A DNA stretch of 46,204 nt, from NCBI GenBank assembly GCA_017470945.1, contig JAFUXH010000123.1, forward strand, positions 1 through 46,204. The letters run 5' to 3'. This document shows positions 7,895 through 16,001 of the stretch, one piece after another (position 1 is the first letter of the stretch; each line of letters begins with the position of its first letter). This stretch comes from Clostridia bacterium. Lineage in GTDB: Bacteria > Bacillota > Clostridia > Christensenellales > Aristaeellaceae. A program made the position numbers and the translations under genes. The notes under the pieces are model-generated. The model made no database searches and was not told the DNA's origin. It saw only the letters and a list, made by a program, of their open reading frames with translations.

Positions 7895-8935
7895 TTACAG
7901 CGGCAGGGCCATCAGCGCGAATTGGCGCACGGGCCGCAGCCCCGCCCGTTCATATACCCGCCGGGCGTGGTTATCCAGCCCGGTGAAAAGCGTGGTGAAG
8001 CGCGCTCCCTCCTCCACAAAGGCCTGCATCAGCAGGTTGAACAGCACGGTGGCGATGCCCCGGCGCTCGTAGGTGGGGTCGGTGCAGATGCCGGTGAACC
8101 AGCCCCGGCCGCTCTGCTGCAGGTCCACCGGGCCGGTGAAGCCCACGATCTGGCCCTGGTGCACGGCGGTCAGCAGCGTGCGGGGGCCCTGGGGCGGGAT
8201 GCCGTCGGCCCACATGCGGGCATCCTGATTGGGCCTGCCCTGCTTCCAGGCGTCGATTTCGGTGCGCAGCACGTCCCGCCAGTAATCGCTGCCCACCCGA
8301 TCGCACATGGAATCGAAGCCGCAGTTCCAGGCGGGGTCGTAGGGGCCGGTCACGATGCCCTCCGCCGCCAGCTTGCTTTGCAGGGCGGGGATGGAAGCGT
8401 CCATGCGGTAGGCAGACAGATCCATGTACATGGCGACCTCCTGATACCGCACGGCGAACCCCCGCTTGGGGAAAAAGCCGCAGCCCTGGCAGGCGGTATC
8501 CAGCCCGGGGGCGTTGTTGTGGTCGTGGCCCGGGGTGCCGGGAATACGCCAATCCAGGTTGACGGGGTTGGTGCTGGAAATATACAGGGTCTGCGCGCCG
8601 CGGGCCTTCATGCGGGCGCTCAGGGCGTTGAGCAGCGCCGTGCCCACGCCCCGGCCCCGGTGATCCCTTTGTACCAGCAGGCAGGTCAGATAGGCGTTGC
8701 CGGGCCGGCCCAGGGGAAAGGTTTCCGGCGCGACCCCGTGGATCATGCCCACGGCGCGGCCCTCCGCCTCCGCCACCAGCAGGTTATCGGCTTCGCAGCC
8801 GTTGCTTTCCACAAATTTCCGGCGGAAGTATGCCTCCGTCAGGGGGAAATACAGCACCTCCCCGGCGGCCACGCTCTCGTTCCACAGCCGGATCACGTCG
8901 TTTAAATCATCGCTTCGCATTGCGCGGATCAGCAT
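7895..8935 (-). CDS. Tandem GNAT acetyltransferase
   Basis: This 346-residue protein has two GNAT folds. The first carries the acetyl-CoA loop QRDHRGRGVGTALL near residue 92, and the second carries DPTYERRGIATVLF near residue 285. GNATs transfer acetyl from acetyl-CoA to amines. Tandem versions often have one catalytic and one degenerate half; here both keep an R/Q-x-x-G-x-G/A-like loop. The start is taken as ATG at 8935 because GAGGTG lies 6 bases upstream; a GTG three codons earlier has no ribosome site. It follows namZ closely, with the namZ stop at 8941. Its role in the salvage operon is unknown; an amino sugar or peptide amine is a guess. Confidence 0.85.
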   Translation of the reverse strand: MLIRAMRSDDLNDVIRLWNESVAAGEVLYFPLTEAYFRRKFVESNGCEADNLLVAEAEGRAVGMIHGVAPETFPLGRPGNAYLTCLLVQRDHRGRGVGTALLNALSARMKARGAQTLYISSTNPVNLDWRIPGTPGHDHNNAPGLDTACQGCGFFPKRGFAVRYQEVAMYMDLSAYRMDASIPALQSKLAAEGIVTGPYDPAWNCGFDSMCDRVGSDYWRDVLRTEIDAWKQGRPNQDARMWADGIPPQGPRTLLTAVHQGQIVGFTGPVDLQQSGRGWFTGICTDPTYERRGIATVLFNLLMQAFVEEGARFTTLFTGLDNHARRVYERAGLRPVRQFALMALPL

Positions 8936-8940
8936 TTTTT

Positions 8941-10104
8941 TCACCTCGATCCATCATCGTTGGGGTACAGCAGGAAGGGCCTGCGCTCCTCGGCAAAGGC
9001 GGCCCGGGCGTCGGCATGGGCGGCCAGCAGGGCGGGGCCGTCGTAAACGCCCAGGCGGTATTGATCGGTGCCCAGCAGCTTATCGATGGTGTAGCTGCCC
9101 TCGGCCAGGCTGATGAATTCCACCCGGTCGGGGTACAGGGCCCGCACCGCGTCCAGCAGGCACAGGGCCCCTTCCACCACGTTGGCCCGGGCGCGGTCGG
9201 TGATATGCACCTGCACGCCGCCGCAGGCCACGCCGGCATGCTTGGAAAAGGTGGGGGTGAAATACGCCGCCCGGAAGTGCAGCCCCGGCAGGGGGCGGGC
9301 CGCCATGCGCTTTTCCAGGGCGGGGGCGTCGATCCACGGCGCGCCGATGTATTCAAACGGCAGCGTGGTGCCCCGGCCCTCCGACAGATTGGTGCCCTCG
9401 AAAATGCAGGTGCCCACGTAGGCCAGCGCCGCGTGGAAGGTGGGGCAGTTGGGGGAGGGGGCCACCCAGGGGATATCGATCGCATCCAGCAGGTCCTGCC
9501 GCCGCCAGCCCTTGAGGGGCGCCACGATCAAATCCAGATCATCCAGGCCCAGGTGATGCTTCACCCACCGGGCGTATTCCCCGATGGTCAGGCCGTAGCG
9601 GGTGGGCAGGGCGTACATGCCCACGTAGGAGGCCAGGCGCTCATCCAGCACCGGGCCTTCGATTTTTTCCCCGCCCAGGGGGTTCAGCCGGTCCAGCACC
9701 ACCACGGGCTTGCCGGCCCGGGCGCATTCCTCCATGGCGAAGGAGAGGGCGTAAAGATACGTGTAGAACCGGGCCCCCACATCCTGCATATCGAAGCACA
9801 GCACGTCGAAAGCGCTCAGCATCTCGGGCGTCAGCCGGTGATTGCCGCCGTACACGGCGTACACGGGCACGCCGGTGGCCGGGTCGGGCTGGACGGCATA
9901 GGCTTCCCCGGCCTGCACGTTGCCCCGGATGCCATGCTCCACGGCGAACAGGGCGGTCAATTGGAAACGGGCGTGGATCAGATCGATGGTGGAGCGGAAG
10001 TGCCGGTCGATCCCGGTTTGATTGGTCATCAGGCCCACCCGCTTGCCCTGCAAAACCCGGGCCACGGAATCCAATTGATCCACGCCGCTGAGGATCCTGC
10101 GCAT
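8941..10104 (-). CDS. namZ: Exo-beta-N-acetylmuramidase NamZ (DUF1343), predicted cytoplasmic
   Basis: This 387-residue protein belongs to the DUF1343/YbbC family. The characterised Bacillus NamZ cleaves non-reducing terminal MurNAc from peptidoglycan chains. Family segments are GKRVGLMTNQTGIDR (near residue 20), LFAVEHGIRG with the expected catalytic Glu56, FDMQDVGARFYTY, PVVVLDRLNPLGG, and a conserved C-terminal half with SEGRGTTLPFEYIGAPW. The N-terminus (MRRILSGVDQLDSVAR) is not a signal peptide, whereas Bacillus NamZ is secreted. It heads a four-gene transcription unit with the GNAT, PIG-L and nagZ genes. Upstream sit a GGAGGG ribosome site, a TATGAT -10 and a palindrome. Confidence 0.93.
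   Translation of the reverse strand: MRRILSGVDQLDSVARVLQGKRVGLMTNQTGIDRHFRSTIDLIHARFQLTALFAVEHGIRGNVQAGEAYAVQPDPATGVPVYAVYGGNHRLTPEMLSAFDVLCFDMQDVGARFYTYLYALSFAMEECARAGKPVVVLDRLNPLGGEKIEGPVLDERLASYVGMYALPTRYGLTIGEYARWVKHHLGLDDLDLIVAPLKGWRRQDLLDAIDIPWVAPSPNCPTFHAALAYVGTCIFEGTNLSEGRGTTLPFEYIGAPWIDAPALEKRMAARPLPGLHFRAAYFTPTFSKHAGVACGGVQVHITDRARANVVEGALCLLDAVRALYPDRVEFISLAEGSYTIDKLLGTDQYRLGVYDGPALLAAHADARAAFAEERRPFLLYPNDDGSR
8942..8947 (-). promoter_or_regulatory. Ribosome binding site that fixes the double-GNAT start
   Basis: GAGGTG on the minus strand lies 6 bases before ATG 8935. The in-frame GTG at 8944 falls inside it and is therefore unlikely to be the start. Confidence 0.7.
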
Positions 10105-10127
10105 CTTGGATCGCCCTCCTTTTTTCT

Positions 10128-10133
10128 ATCATA
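10128..10133 (-). promoter_or_regulatory. Putative -10 of the namZ promoter
   Basis: TATGAT on the minus strand lies 24 bases before the namZ ATG. No good -35 is seen; the -35 region (about 10151-10156) is inside the 35-bp palindrome, which suggests a controlled promoter. Confidence 0.4.
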
Positions 10134-10140
10134 CCGCGCT

Positions 10141-10175
10141 TGTGAAAAGCCATCGCCCGGCGATGATATTTCACA
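10141..10175. promoter_or_regulatory. 35-bp imperfect palindrome upstream of namZ (candidate operator)
   Basis: The half-sites TGTGAAAAGCCATCGCC (10141-10157) and GGCGATGATATTTCACA (10159-10175) match at 14 of 17 paired positions around one central base. It covers the -35 region of the presumed namZ promoter and is separate from the terminator at 10191-10223. It could be a repressor site or an RNA hairpin. Confidence 0.55.
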
Positions 10176-10190
10176 GGCGCGCATCCCCTG

Positions 10191-10223
10191 AAAAAGGGGC
10201 CGTTTCCGGGTGGAAACGGCCCC
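10191..10223 (-). terminator. Rho-independent terminator after the ABC binding-protein gene
   Basis: The perfect 12-bp stem GGGGCCGTTTCC (10196-10207) / GGAAACGGCCCC (10212-10223) has a 4-base loop and is followed on the minus strand by TTTTT. It ends the importer operon before namZ. Confidence 0.88.
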
Positions 10224-10238
10224 AGGGATACGGGAGAC

Positions 10239-11690
10239 TTATTTGCCCAGGAAGGTGTTCAACTGATTCTGAAGTTCGTCAATCACGGTCTGCAGGCCCA
10301 CTTCGTTCATGCGCTCCAGCATTTCGGGAATGACAACATCGGGATCGGAAGTACCAGTCCACAGTTCTTTCCGGTACTCTTCAATGACCTGACGCACAGC
10401 CAAGCATTCGGTTTCCACGGGGGTCAAGTCGGGGGTGAAGCCCATGGCGGCGGACAGGGTAGCCGTCTCATAGTTCTTCATGGTCTTGGTCCACTGATCG
10501 ACGTCGGTGGGCACTTCGGGGAAGGGAGAAGCTTCCAGCGCACCCAGGGTGTAGTGGCCCTGGCCATAAGCCAGCACCTTCATATTGGTCTGGCCCAGTT
10601 CAGTCTTGGTCACGGTGCCGTCGTCATTGCGGGTATAGTGCTTGCCTTCGATGCCGTAGCGGGCAGTTTCACGATACCAGGGATCGGTGTTCATCAGCTG
10701 GATCAGGGCCAGCGCTTCCTGGGGATGCTCAGAGAAGCTGCTCACGGCGGTCATGGAGCCGCGGATGGAGGAGGTGCTCAGATAGGGGCCGTCATAGCGG
10801 GAGATGTAGATGGGCTGCTTGATCACGTTGGCCCACACGGTCTCGGCGCCGAACCAGCCCTGGCCGCTCTGCACCACGCCAGCCTGGGCGCGGGGCATGG
10901 ATTCGGTCACGGCGGCGTCGGGATTGATGTAGCCCTTCTGATACCACTCATGGATCTTCTTTACACGATCCACCCAAGCGGGGATTTCCAGCGCGCTCTT
11001 GATGGTGTATTCATCTTCGGTGCCCTGGGCATTCCAATCCAAGCCGATTTCGTATTCCAGGCTGATCCAGTCAGCCAGAGCGTTCTGCCAGGAGGTGATG
11101 CCGCCATAGCTCATCTTGAAGGGATAATCGTCGGGATTCGCGGCCTTGTAGGCTTCGAAATACTTTTCGATGCCGTCGAAGGTGATGTAGCTATCCTGCT
11201 CCCAACCCATCTGATTGAGGAAGAAATCGCTGTTCAGGATCCAGAACACTTCGTAGCCGATATCCTTCATGTGAGGAATGGCATAGATGCGGTCATTGAC
11301 CTTCACGCCTTCCCAGGCCAGTTCAACAACGGAATCCCTCAGAGCGGGGAAGTTGTCCAGATCGTCGGTCAGATCACGGAACATGCCGGCGGTCACGTTG
11401 GTGGCATAGTCATTCCACCAGTCGCAGGTGAAGGCGATATCGAAATATTCGCCGGTCTGCGTGGCGCGGGCAACCTGATCAGCGTCCATCCAGCGGAATT
11501 CGCAGGTGACGCCGATTTTTTCAGCGGAATAAGCGTTTAGCGCTTCTTCCACTTCGGCCCAATCGATGGGGGCGACAGAGTCGGTGTACGCGAACCAAAC
11601 CAGTTTCACGGGTTCGGCTTCGGCGGAAGCGAAGCTGCACAGAGACAGCATCATCACCAGCGCCAGAGCCAGGGCAAGGATTTTCTTCAT
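10239..11690 (-). CDS. Extracellular solute-binding protein, LipO/YtcQ type (CUT1 importer)
   Basis: This 483-residue family 1 binding protein belongs to an oligosaccharide-type ABC importer. The signal peptide MKKILALALALVMMLSLC leads into SFASAEAEPVKLVWFAYTDS. The mature protein has LipO/LplA-like features, including YFDIAFTCDWWNDYATNV, a NDRIYAIPHMKDIGYEVFW stretch and a C-terminal DUF3502-like region (ENYE/TLSAAMGFTPDLTPVE). The Cys in LSLC is not in a good lipobox, because -1 is Leu; ASA|EAE looks like a type I cleavage site. It is the last gene of an operon with two permeases and precedes a strong terminator. No ATPase is encoded here, as is usual for CUT1 systems served by a shared MsmX-like ATPase. 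Location suggests cell-wall sugar or muropeptide import, which is inferred. Confidence 0.9.
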   Translation of the reverse strand: MKKILALALALVMMLSLCSFASAEAEPVKLVWFAYTDSVAPIDWAEVEEALNAYSAEKIGVTCEFRWMDADQVARATQTGEYFDIAFTCDWWNDYATNVTAGMFRDLTDDLDNFPALRDSVVELAWEGVKVNDRIYAIPHMKDIGYEVFWILNSDFFLNQMGWEQDSYITFDGIEKYFEAYKAANPDDYPFKMSYGGITSWQNALADWISLEYEIGLDWNAQGTEDEYTIKSALEIPAWVDRVKKIHEWYQKGYINPDAAVTESMPRAQAGVVQSGQGWFGAETVWANVIKQPIYISRYDGPYLSTSSIRGSMTAVSSFSEHPQEALALIQLMNTDPWYRETARYGIEGKHYTRNDDGTVTKTELGQTNMKVLAYGQGHYTLGALEASPFPEVPTDVDQWTKTMKNYETATLSAAMGFTPDLTPVETECLAVRQVIEEYRKELWTGTSDPDVVIPEMLERMNEVGLQTVIDELQNQLNTFLGK

Positions 11691-11776
11691 GCGGGGTTTC
11701 CTCCTTTTTTATTTTATTTGCAGCGGCATGAAGCCGCACAAATTCGTTTGGGGCAGTAAGGTAGGCCGTGCGGTGC

Positions 11777-12733
11777 TTATCCTTTAACTGCGCCAATCGT
11801 GAGGCCGGAGATAAAGTATTTCTGGAAGAAGGGATAGGAGAACATGATGGGCACCACGGCGATGACCACGATGGCCATACGCATGGTTTCCGAAGGCAGG
11901 GCTTCGGAATTGGCGGACATGGCCATATCGTTGTTGGCCAGGTATTGAATGTTCTTTTCAATGTTCACCAGCATGTATTGCAGGGGGAACAAATTCTGTT
12001 TATTGCTTTCGATGTACAGGCTGGCCTGGTACCAATCGTTCCAGTAGGCGAAGGTCAAAAACAGGGCGATGGTGGCCAGGGCCGGCAGGGAAATGGGCAG
12101 CACCAGCTGCAGGAAAATGCGCAATTGGGACGCGCCGTCGATCTTGCCGGATTCGATGATCTCATCGGGCACGGTGGTCTGGAAGAAGGTGCGCATGATG
12201 ATCACATAGAAGGATGAGCAGGCCAGGGGAAGGATCAGGGCCCAGTAGGTGTTTCTCAGCCCCAGCAATTGAACGTTCACCACGTAGGTGGACAGCAGGC
12301 CGCCGTTAAAGATCATGGGGATGAAGATCAGGATGGTATACAGGCCCCGCAGCTTGAAATTGCGGCGGGACAGCACGTAGCCCATGGTGGAAATCAGCAC
12401 CAGGCCCAGGCAGGTGCCCACCAGCGTAATGCCCAAGGAGGTCAACGTAGCCATGATAACGGTGGGAATGCCTTGCGAATTACGCACACGCCACACATAA
12501 TTGTAGGCGTTCAGCGACCATTCATCTGGCAGGAAGCTGTAGCCCACCCGGCCGATGGAAGCCTCCGACGAGAAGGAAATGATGATGACGAACACCACGG
12601 GAACGATGCAGATCAGCGCCAGCAGGATGAACAGCAGGCTGTAGCCCACGTTGGTGCCCGGCTTGATGGCGTTGAACCGCTCCATGCCGCTGCCTGTTTC
12701 CCGGGGAGCGGCGGCTTTGTTGACGTTAGACAT
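11777..12733 (-). CDS. CUT1-type ABC permease, YtcP/LplC family (COG0395)
   Basis: This 318-residue membrane permease pairs with the LplB-type protein encoded just upstream. Six hydrophobic segments are visible, starting with YSLLFILLALICIVPVVFVI near residue 31. The EAA loop ESGKIDGASQLRIFLQLVLP near residue 190 docks the ATPase, and the C-terminus KYFISGLTIGAVKG is typical of the YtcP group. AAGGAGGAG sits before the ATG. It lies 17 bases downstream of the LplB-type gene and 86 bases upstream of the binding-protein gene, so all three are co-transcribed. Confidence 0.93.
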   Translation of the reverse strand: MSNVNKAAAPRETGSGMERFNAIKPGTNVGYSLLFILLALICIVPVVFVIIISFSSEASIGRVGYSFLPDEWSLNAYNYVWRVRNSQGIPTVIMATLTSLGITLVGTCLGLVLISTMGYVLSRRNFKLRGLYTILIFIPMIFNGGLLSTYVVNVQLLGLRNTYWALILPLACSSFYVIIMRTFFQTTVPDEIIESGKIDGASQLRIFLQLVLPISLPALATIALFLTFAYWNDWYQASLYIESNKQNLFPLQYMLVNIEKNIQYLANNDMAMSANSEALPSETMRMAIVVIAVVPIMFSYPFFQKYFISGLTIGAVKG

Positions 12734-12750
12734 GCGCTTCTCCTCCTTTC

Positions 12751-13740
12751 TCAGAACAGGGCGCTTTCGTTATCCACCTTGCGCACGATGGCGTTGGCGA
12801 TGATCATGGTGATGCAGCCCAGCACCGATTGCAGGAAGCCGGCGGCGGAAATGTAGCCATACACCGGGCGGGGATTATTGAACATGGAATTGTAAACGTA
12901 CACATCCAGCGTCAAATACACGCTGGTCAGGGAGCTGGATTGCCGCGTGGTGCGATAGAACAGGCCGAAATCGGAATTGAAAATCTTGCCCACGGCCATG
13001 ATGAACATGATGATCATGATGGTTTTCAGCATGGGCAGGGTGATATACCTGGTTTGCTGCCATTTGGAGGCGCCGTCGATCATGGCGGCCTCGTACAGCG
13101 ATTCGTCAATGCCCTTGATGGAGCTCAGATACACCACCATGCTGTAGCCGATGGTTTTCCAGATGTGCAGGAAAATCAGGAAGAAGGGCCAGTAGTTGGT
13201 GGCCTCCTTTTGGTACCACTTGATCGGCTCGCCCCCCAGGCTGGTGATCACGCGGTTCACCAGGCCGTTATCGGTGCTCAGGAACGCGAACACGAAGTAG
13301 CCCACCACCACCCAGCTGAGGAAGTGGGGCAGGAACATGGCCGTCTGCGTCACCTTGGCCAGCCGCTGGGAATGCAGATGGGAAATCATGATGGCCAGCG
13401 TTACCGGCAGCACCACGCCCAGGATGATGAAAATGACGTTGTAGCCGATGGTGTTGCGGAACATATTGATGGTGGTGGCTTTATTGTTGGCAAACAGGAA
13501 CTGGAAATTATCCAGCCCGCACCAGGCGCTGTTGTTGAACAGGCTCCACAAAAAGCCCTTGCCCGGGGCGACCTTGTATTTTTTGAAAGCGATGATCAGG
13601 CCGAACATGGGCAGATAACAGAATAAAAGATACCAGATCACCGTAGGCAGGGAAAGCAAAAACAGCTGCAAATCATCCAGCGTAAATTTTTTCTTCCTGC
13701 GCTTCTTATCCGGCCTCAGCGCTTGATTCTGAACGCTCAA
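12751..13740 (-). CDS. CUT1-type ABC permease, LplB family (COG4209), TTG start
   Basis: This 329-residue permease is the first gene of the importer operon. It has a basic N-terminus (KKRRKKKFT), six hydrophobic segments beginning LQLFLLSLPTVIWYLLFCYL, and an EAA loop EAAMIDGASKWQQTRYITLP around residue 225. The start is set at TTG 13740, because AAGGAGG lies exactly 8 bases upstream, whereas the in-frame ATG at 13776 has no ribosome site. A good promoter lies at 13801-13829. LplB/YtcP pairs carry sugars or sugar derivatives; the island context suggests muropeptide or GlcNAc-MurNAc import. Confidence 0.92.
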   Translation of the reverse strand: MSVQNQALRPDKKRRKKKFTLDDLQLFLLSLPTVIWYLLFCYLPMFGLIIAFKKYKVAPGKGFLWSLFNNSAWCGLDNFQFLFANNKATTINMFRNTIGYNVIFIILGVVLPVTLAIMISHLHSQRLAKVTQTAMFLPHFLSWVVVGYFVFAFLSTDNGLVNRVITSLGGEPIKWYQKEATNYWPFFLIFLHIWKTIGYSMVVYLSSIKGIDESLYEAAMIDGASKWQQTRYITLPMLKTIMIIMFIMAVGKIFNSDFGLFYRTTRQSSSLTSVYLTLDVYVYNSMFNNPRPVYGYISAAGFLQSVLGCITMIIANAIVRKVDNESALF

Positions 13741-13748
13741 CTGGCACG

Positions 13749-13755
13749 CCTCCTT
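13749..13755 (-). promoter_or_regulatory. Ribosome binding site that fixes the LplB-type TTG start
   Basis: AAGGAGG on the minus strand is 8 bases from TTG 13740. The upstream ATG 13776 has no comparable site. Confidence 0.8.
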
Positions 13756-13800
13756 GTCGTTTTTTGCATAATTCATGTAAGAAAAGGCTCGTTTTTGATT

Positions 13801-13829
13801 ATTTTATACCAAAACACAGGAATTGTCAA
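13801..13829 (-). promoter_or_regulatory. Promoter of the ABC importer operon
   Basis: On the minus strand TTGACA (13829-13824) is followed by a 17-base spacer and TAAAAT (13806-13801), close to the sigma-A consensus. Transcription would begin near 13795. Confidence 0.75.
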
Positions 13830-13884
13830 CAGGTGGAAGGCCGGGCGGGGCGTTTTCTTTTGTTCTGAAAATGTTTCCCTTGTT

Positions 13885-14934
13885 TTACCGGCCCTCCAGG
13901 AACATATGCCAGCATTCCCCGTGCAATTGCCGCCGGAAGGGGAAGAGGGCGGCGCTGTCCCGGGTGGGATACACCCGGTTGGTCAGCAGGATCACCCAGA
14001 AGCCGGTTTCAGGCTCCACCATCAGGCTGGTGCCGGTAAAGCCGGTATGGCCAAAGCAATGATCGGGCACCTGGGCGCTGAAAAAGCAATCGGGGGTGCC
14101 GGCGATCTGGAAGCCCAGGCCCCGGTGGGCGTCCTGCCCGGGGGTATAATTGCCGGTGGCCTGGCGCAGGGTGTCGGGCCGCAGGAAGCCGCCGCCCCCG
14201 GTGGCCAGCATTTTCGCGAAGGCGATGCCGTCGCACAGGGGCATGAACACCCCGGCGTTGCCGGAATTGCCGCCCAGGAAACGGGCGTTTTCATCGTGCA
14301 CCACGCCGATCCACGGCTGGCCGGTAGCGGGGTCCACCTCCGTGGCGGCGAACACGGGGCCGGGGGCGGGGCAGTAGCCCGTTTCCGTCATGCCCAGGGG
14401 AGAGAACACCCTGTCTGCCGCCAGATCCTTCAGCGGCTGCCCATAGATTTTTTCCAGCATTTTGCCCAGCAGGATATAACCCATGCAGGAATAAATGGGC
14501 CGGGTGCCGGGCCGATCCTCCAGGGGGTGCCGCAGGATGCAGTCCACCGCCTGGCCGGGGTCGGTCAGCAAATGATCCAGGCGGAAGGAGGGGTGAAAGC
14601 CGCCGGTATGGGTCATCAGCATGAACACGGTAATGTCCCGCTTGTCCGCCGGGGCCTGGGGGAAGATGCCGCCCACCGTGTCGTCCAAATGCAGTCCCCC
14701 CGCCTCAATGGCCTTCAGCGCCACCATGGTGGTACCCAGCACCTTCGAAAGCGAGGCCATATCGTACCGGGTATGGGCGTCCACCGGCGCGCCGCCGGGC
14801 AGGGGCGCTTCCCCGATAAAGGCCTGGCCCAGCACAGCGTCCTTTGCCCCCACGGCCACCGCCGCGGAGGGAAAGCAGCCGCTCGCCCGGCCTTGAGTCA
14901 GCATGGAACGCAAATAAGCGGAAATATCACGCAT
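13885..14934 (-). CDS. Class C serine hydrolase, AmiE/YbbE-like, predicted cytoplasmic
   Basis: This 349-residue protein has the beta-lactamase/PBP4-like fold. The nucleophile motif is S61-L-S-K64. The second motif reads Y148-S-C instead of Y-x-N, and an FGHTGFTG segment supplies the third motif. In Bacillus subtilis the homologous AmiE, encoded beside nagZ and namZ, is an N-acetylmuramyl-L-alanine amidase. That role is likely here by context; a different esterase or peptidase role cannot be excluded. The ATG at 14934 is chosen because AAGGGGG lies upstream and a -10 element sits at 14963-14968; a longer frame would start before the promoter. No signal peptide is seen, unlike secreted AmiE. 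Antibiotic resistance is not suggested. Confidence 0.85.
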   Translation of the reverse strand: MRDISAYLRSMLTQGRASGCFPSAAVAVGAKDAVLGQAFIGEAPLPGGAPVDAHTRYDMASLSKVLGTTMVALKAIEAGGLHLDDTVGGIFPQAPADKRDITVFMLMTHTGGFHPSFRLDHLLTDPGQAVDCILRHPLEDRPGTRPIYSCMGYILLGKMLEKIYGQPLKDLAADRVFSPLGMTETGYCPAPGPVFAATEVDPATGQPWIGVVHDENARFLGGNSGNAGVFMPLCDGIAFAKMLATGGGGFLRPDTLRQATGNYTPGQDAHRGLGFQIAGTPDCFFSAQVPDHCFGHTGFTGTSLMVEPETGFWVILLTNRVYPTRDSAALFPFRRQLHGECWHMFLEGR

Positions 14935-14962
14935 GAAAATATATGCCCCCTTTATGCTTTCC

Positions 14963-14992
14963 ATTATACATGATTCTCCCTGCGCAGCGCAA
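14963..14992 (-). promoter_or_regulatory. Promoter of the AmiE-like serine hydrolase gene
   Basis: On the minus strand TTGCGC (14992-14987), an 18-base spacer and TATAAT (14968-14963). It is back to back with the murQ promoter, 30 bases away, so one regulator could control both. Confidence 0.65.
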
Positions 14993-15021
14993 GAGAAATC
15001 TTGCGGTTTCATCCAAAATAG

Positions 15022-15050
15022 TTGTCAAATTCGGGGCGAAATGGTATACT
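15022..15050 (+). promoter_or_regulatory. Promoter of murQ-kinase operon
   Basis: TTGTCA (15022-15027), a 17-base spacer and TATACT (15045-15050). The transcript would start near 15057 and include the AGGAGG ribosome site at 15075. Confidence 0.75.
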
Positions 15051-15074
15051 GGGCTCACGGAACGTTACCTGCGC

Positions 15075-15080
15075 AGGAGG
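15075..15080 (+). promoter_or_regulatory. Ribosome binding site that fixes the murQ start
   Basis: AGGAGG lies 10 bases before TTG 15091 and 13 before GTG 15094. A longer reading frame upstream starts inside the promoter and can be dismissed. Confidence 0.75.
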
Positions 15081-15090
15081 TGTTTTCCCC

Positions 15091-15996
15091 TTGGTGGAGC
15101 TGAAAAAAATCGACACGGAAAAACGGAATCCCAGAACCATGCAGATCGACACCCTGTCCACCCTGGATATGGTGACCCTGATCAACGAGGAGGATCACCG
15201 CTGTGCCGAGGCGGTGAAAGAGGTATTGCCCCAAATCGCCCAGGCGGTGGACGTGATTTATAACAAGGTGCACGCCGGGGGCCGGCTGTTTTATTGCGGC
15301 GCCGGCACCAGCGGCCGCCTGGGGGTGCTGGACGCGGCGGAGTGCCCGCCCACCTACGGGGTCGACCCCGGGCTGGTGGTGGCGCTGATCGCCGGCGGCC
15401 CGTCGGCGTTCATCAAGGCCGTCGAAGGGGCGGAGGACAGCGCCGACCTGGGAAAGCAGGATCTGATCGACCATCAGTTTTCGGATAAGGACGCCCTGGT
15501 GGGTATCGCTGCCAGCGGGCGCACCCCCTACGTGCTGGGGGCCATGGATTACGCCCGGTCCCTGGGCGCGCCGGTGATGGCCATCACCTGCTGCCACAAC
15601 AGCGAATTGAGCCGCCACGCCGATATCACCATCGATCCCGTGCCGGGGCCGGAGGTGGTCACCGGCTCCTCCCGGATGAAAAGCGGCACCTGCCAGAAGC
15701 TGGTGCTGAATATCCTGTCCACCTGCGTGATGATCCGGATGGGCAAGGTGTACGGCAATTTGATGGTGGACGTGATGGCTACCAACGAAAAGCTGGTGCA
15801 CCGGGCCATTTCCATCGTGTGCACCGCCGCCGAGGTGGATGAGGCGACTGCCCGGGAAACGCTGGAAAAGTGCGGCTTTTCCTGCAAAACAGCCATTGTG
15901 ATGCTGCTGCTGGGGCTGGACGCCGAGGGGGCCCGCCTGGCGCTGCAAAAGGCCGACGGGCGCATCGCCCAGGCCATCGCCGACCGGGAGGGATGA
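15091..15996 (+). CDS. murQ: N-acetylmuramic acid 6-phosphate etherase MurQ
   Basis: This 301-residue SIS-domain lyase cleaves the D-lactyl ether of MurNAc-6-phosphate to give GlcNAc-6-phosphate and D-lactate in the cytoplasm. The N-terminal TEKRNPRTMQIDTLST is the family opening. The SIS loop FYCGAGTSGRLGVLDAAECP carries Glu84 and the later AVEGAED carries Glu115, matching catalytic Glu83 and Glu114 of E. coli MurQ. ITGSSRMKSGT-like (VTGSSRMKSGTCQKLVLN) and MVDVMATNEKL are also classic. Length matches the E. coli 298-residue enzyme. TTG 15091 (or GTG 15094) is the start by ribosome site. The stop TGA overlaps the possible first ATG of the kinase gene, so the pair is coupled. Confidence 0.97.
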   Translation: MVELKKIDTEKRNPRTMQIDTLSTLDMVTLINEEDHRCAEAVKEVLPQIAQAVDVIYNKVHAGGRLFYCGAGTSGRLGVLDAAECPPTYGVDPGLVVALIAGGPSAFIKAVEGAEDSADLGKQDLIDHQFSDKDALVGIAASGRTPYVLGAMDYARSLGAPVMAITCCHNSELSRHADITIDPVPGPEVVTGSSRMKSGTCQKLVLNILSTCVMIRMGKVYGNLMVDVMATNEKLVHRAISIVCTAAEVDEATARETLEKCGFSCKTAIVMLLLGLDAEGARLALQKADGRIAQAIADREG

Positions 15997-16001
15997 GCGC
16001 C

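Noticed and set aside
13885..14934. Antibiotic-type beta-lactamase
   Set aside because: No signal peptide, Y-x-N is altered to Y-S-C, and it sits among peptidoglycan salvage genes.
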